From an uncultured Bacteroidales bacterium (GTDB taxonomy: Bacteria; Bacteroidota; Bacteroidia; Bacteroidales; Paludibacteraceae), in NCBI GenBank assembly GCA_902780235.1, contig CACZEL010000016.1, positions 1 through 42,056 on the forward strand: a stretch of DNA of 42,056 bases. Reading direction: 5' to 3'. Positions 40,724 through 42,056 of this stretch are shown here, piece after piece. Under the pieces are notes generated by a model, which did no database searches, was not told where the DNA came from, and saw only the letters and a list, made by a program, of their open reading frames with translations. Numbering within the stretch: the first letter of the stretch is position 1; each line of letters begins with the position of its first letter. Position numbers and translations under genes: made by a program.

Positions 40724-40754
40724 TTGCGTATGTCAATTTTTTGTTGTAATTTTG
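40724..40754 (+). promoter_or_regulatory. Promoter of infC-rpmI-rplT
   Basis: TTGCGTATGTC at 40724-40734 and TAATTTTG at 40747-40754, with 23-nt register. The leader to infC is more than 100 nt and contains a heptamer array. Confidence 0.82.
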
Positions 40755-40835
40755 CACGCTTTTTCGATGGTGGGGTATAGTGTGCCCGCACGATTAAGCA
40801 TAGTATTAATCCACGAGAGAAGAAATTCGAGGGCT

Positions 40836-40863
40836 TTTATCTTTCGACTTTTATCTTTCGACT
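40836..40863. repeat. Alternating heptamer array in the infC leader
   Basis: TTTATCT and TTCGACT alternate twice, giving a 14-bp period built of two heptamers, directly before the proposed infC start. Confidence 0.88.
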
Positions 40864-40864
40864 A

Positions 40865-41437
40865 ATTGTTAAAACAATAGCTACTATTCCTCCCAGACCA
40901 CGTGGTGGTCGAGTTATCAAAGAAGATCCGCACCGTATTAACGACAAGATCCGCGGTGTGGCTCAAGTGCGCCTGATCGGCGACAATGTAGAGCAAGGTA
41001 TCTACACGTATCAACAGGCTATGAAAATAGCAGATGACCAGAATCTTGACCTCGTCGAGATCGCTCCTACCGCTACACCGCCTGTCTGCCGCGTTATTGA
41101 CTACCAGAAATTCCTCTACGCGCAGAAAAAGAAACAGAAAGAGGCGAAAGCAAACCAGAAAAAGCAAGAGGTGAAGGAGATCCGGTTCGGTCCGCAGACA
41201 GATGACCACGATTATAACTTCAAGCTCAAGCACGCGATCGAGTTCCTCAAAGAGGGCAACAAAGTGAAAGCATATGTCTTCTTCCGCGGACGCTCTATCG
41301 TCTTCAAAGAGCAGGGCGAACTCCTTCTTGCACGATTTGCTGCCGACCTCGCCGAGTATGGCAAACCCGACAATGTACCGAACCTTGAGGGCAAACGAAT
41401 GATCATGTTCATCAGCCCCAAGAGTAACAAGGGGTAA
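40865..41437 (+). CDS. infC: Translation initiation factor IF-3, non-canonical start
   Basis: IF-3 binds the 30S subunit and proofreads initiator tRNA. Both domains are visible: the N-terminal one with [19 protein letters not shown] and LVEIAP, and the C-terminal one with [21 protein letters not shown] and [12 protein letters not shown]. The first GTG (40958) would remove the essential start of the N-domain ([10 protein letters not shown]). The frame is open upstream to 40781 without ATG, GTG or TTG in a sensible place. ATT at 40865 is proposed; ATA at 40877 and ATT at 40886 are alternatives. AUU-type starts are known for infC in other bacteria, where they allow autoregulation. Confidence 0.9.
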   Translation: MVKTIATIPPRPRGGRVIKEDPHRINDKIRGVAQVRLIGDNVEQGIYTYQQAMKIADDQNLDLVEIAPTATPPVCRVIDYQKFLYAQKKKQKEAKANQKKQEVKEIRFGPQTDDHDYNFKLKHAIEFLKEGNKVKAYVFFRGRSIVFKEQGELLLARFAADLAEYGKPDNVPNLEGKRMIMFISPKSNKG

Positions 41438-41571
41438 TAGTAAATCAGACTAACGAGACACTATCGACAGAGAATCGAGTCGGGGTTATCTCGTGGTCAT
41501 CTCGAGGGTATATCGTATCATACATCACCTTATATATACGTAGTATATATCCCGTGATTTTAAAATAAAGC

Positions 41572-41656
41572 CGTCCGAAGGCTTACCTTTAATTTGTACA
41601 TCGTCCTTTGTACATTGTACATTGTCCTTTGTACATTACCCGCTGCCTATCGGACG
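41572..41656 (+). promoter_or_regulatory. Long stem in the rpmI leader
   Basis: CGTCCGA-AGGC (41572-41582) pairs with GCCT-A-TCGGACG (41645-41656) as an 11-bp stem with one bulged A. It encloses a 62-nt loop and ends 31 nt before the rpmI start. The rest of the 249-bp infC-rpmI gap has only shorter repeats such as TATATACGTAGTATATA. Confidence 0.55.
41594..41635. repeat. Six-unit heptamer array (TTGTACA/TTGTCCT)
   Basis: TTGTACA, TCGTCCT, TTGTACA, TTGTACA, TTGTCCT and TTGTACA in exact register lie inside the loop of the rpmI leader stem. Confidence 0.93.
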
Positions 41657-41686
41657 AATTATTAACAATTAAATATTTATTACAAA

Positions 41687-41884
41687 ATGCCAAAGGTAAA
41701 AACGAACTCCGGTGCAAAAAAGCGTTTCACGCTTACCGGAACCGGTAAAATCAAGCGTAAGCACGCTTACAAAAGTCACATTCTGACGAAGAAGACTAAA
41801 AAGCAAAAACGTAACTTGACTCATGTTGCGTTAGTTAACCAAACGAACCTGCGCTCCGTACGTGAGATGCTGCTGCTTCGTTAA
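41687..41884 (+). CDS. rpmI: Ribosomal protein L35, 65 aa
   Basis: This small, very basic large-subunit protein has the L35 pattern [20 protein letters not shown] at the start and a C-terminal LR motif. It is of normal length and lies in the conserved order infC, rpmI, rplT. The structured 249-bp leader between infC and rpmI suggests that L35-L20 expression is regulated separately from infC. Confidence 0.98.
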   Translation: MPKVKTNSGAKKRFTLTGTGKIKRKHAYKSHILTKKTKKQKRNLTHVALVNQTNLRSVREMLLLR

Positions 41885-41915
41885 GTATGAACCATTAAAG
41901 TGAAAGGACAGAAAC

Positions 41916-42056
41916 ATGCCAAGATCAGTAAATCACGTTGCTTCGCGCAACCGTCGCAAGAAGATCATGTCGCTCACCCGTGGTAACTTTGGTGGTCGTG
42001 CTAATGTATGGACCGTAGCAAAGAACACATGGGAGAAAGGTTTGCAGTATGCTTAC
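41916..42056 (+). CDS. rplT: Ribosomal protein L20, N-terminal part (cut by window edge)
   Basis: The first 47 codons are present: [18 protein letters not shown] followed by the conserved Gly/Arg-rich region. The basic N-terminal helix of L20 binds 23S rRNA, and in several bacteria L20 also represses this operon through a leader RNA. The remainder lies beyond the window. Confidence 0.97.
   Translation, partial: MPRSVNHVASRNRRKKIMSLTRGNFGGRANVWTVAKNTWEKGLQYAY

Overview
The window looks like a chromosomal segment of a member of the Bacteroidales (phylum Bacteroidota), probably an uncultured gut- or rumen-type lineage. The evidence is the promoter style (a -7 box TAnnTTTG with an upstream TTG, and almost no Shine-Dalgarno sequences), a PorT-family protein with type IX secretion-like C-terminal tails on large secreted proteins, an outer-membrane beta-barrel receptor of the Bacteroidota type, a RibBA fusion, and RibF, CstA and a Rho with a large charged insertion. 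I cannot name the genus.

Layout. (1) Positions 1-5250 form an accessory, defence-like block, all on the minus strand: a decayed HNH gene, an orphan small gene, a DUF262-HNH nuclease overlapping an EcoRI-family adenine methyltransferase, a palindrome-rich 320-bp spacer, and an AlbA_2/Schlafen-like ATP-binding regulator with a 13-bp tandem repeat in its coding sequence. (2) 5455-8829, plus strand: cdd, an LptF/LptG-type permease and ribBA. (3) 8912-10279, plus: a secreted EF-hand, Trp/His-rich protein with a Ser/Thr/Arg-rich repeat tail. (4) 15378-10340, minus: cdsA, an LpxL-like acyltransferase, a GT2 glycosyltransferase, ftsY and aspA. (5) 15465-16669, plus: a small acidic protein and ribF, diverging from cdsA. 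(6) 23655-16629, minus: rho, aroQ, a TonB-receptor-like barrel, porT and a beta-helix lipoprotein. (7) cstA, then tRNA-Val(UAC). (8) 33832-25558, minus: a surface cluster with two paralogous IgGFc-binding-domain proteins flanking an OmpA-family protein, then a PAP2 phosphatase. (9) 40610-33941, minus: an OB-like lipoprotein, a PpiD-like foldase, an AmpG-like MFS permease, pssA and a secreted endonuclease I. (10) infC, rpmI and rplT (cut by the window edge), plus.

The core genes serve envelope lipid synthesis (cdsA, pssA, acyltransferase), protein export (ftsY, porT, PpiD-like), riboflavin/FAD supply (ribBA, ribF) and translation initiation.

Two genome-wide signals stand out. First, many short arrays of period-7 repeats, each with its own heptamer, sit at gene junctions and also inside coding regions, where they form signal peptides, loops, starts and stops. 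Second, a stereotyped promoter recurs with TTG at a fixed 23-nt distance from the -7 box; in half of the copies the TTG is extended to TTGC(A/G)TATGTC. The accessory block adds a candidate modification-nuclease pair and a probable slipped-strand switch.
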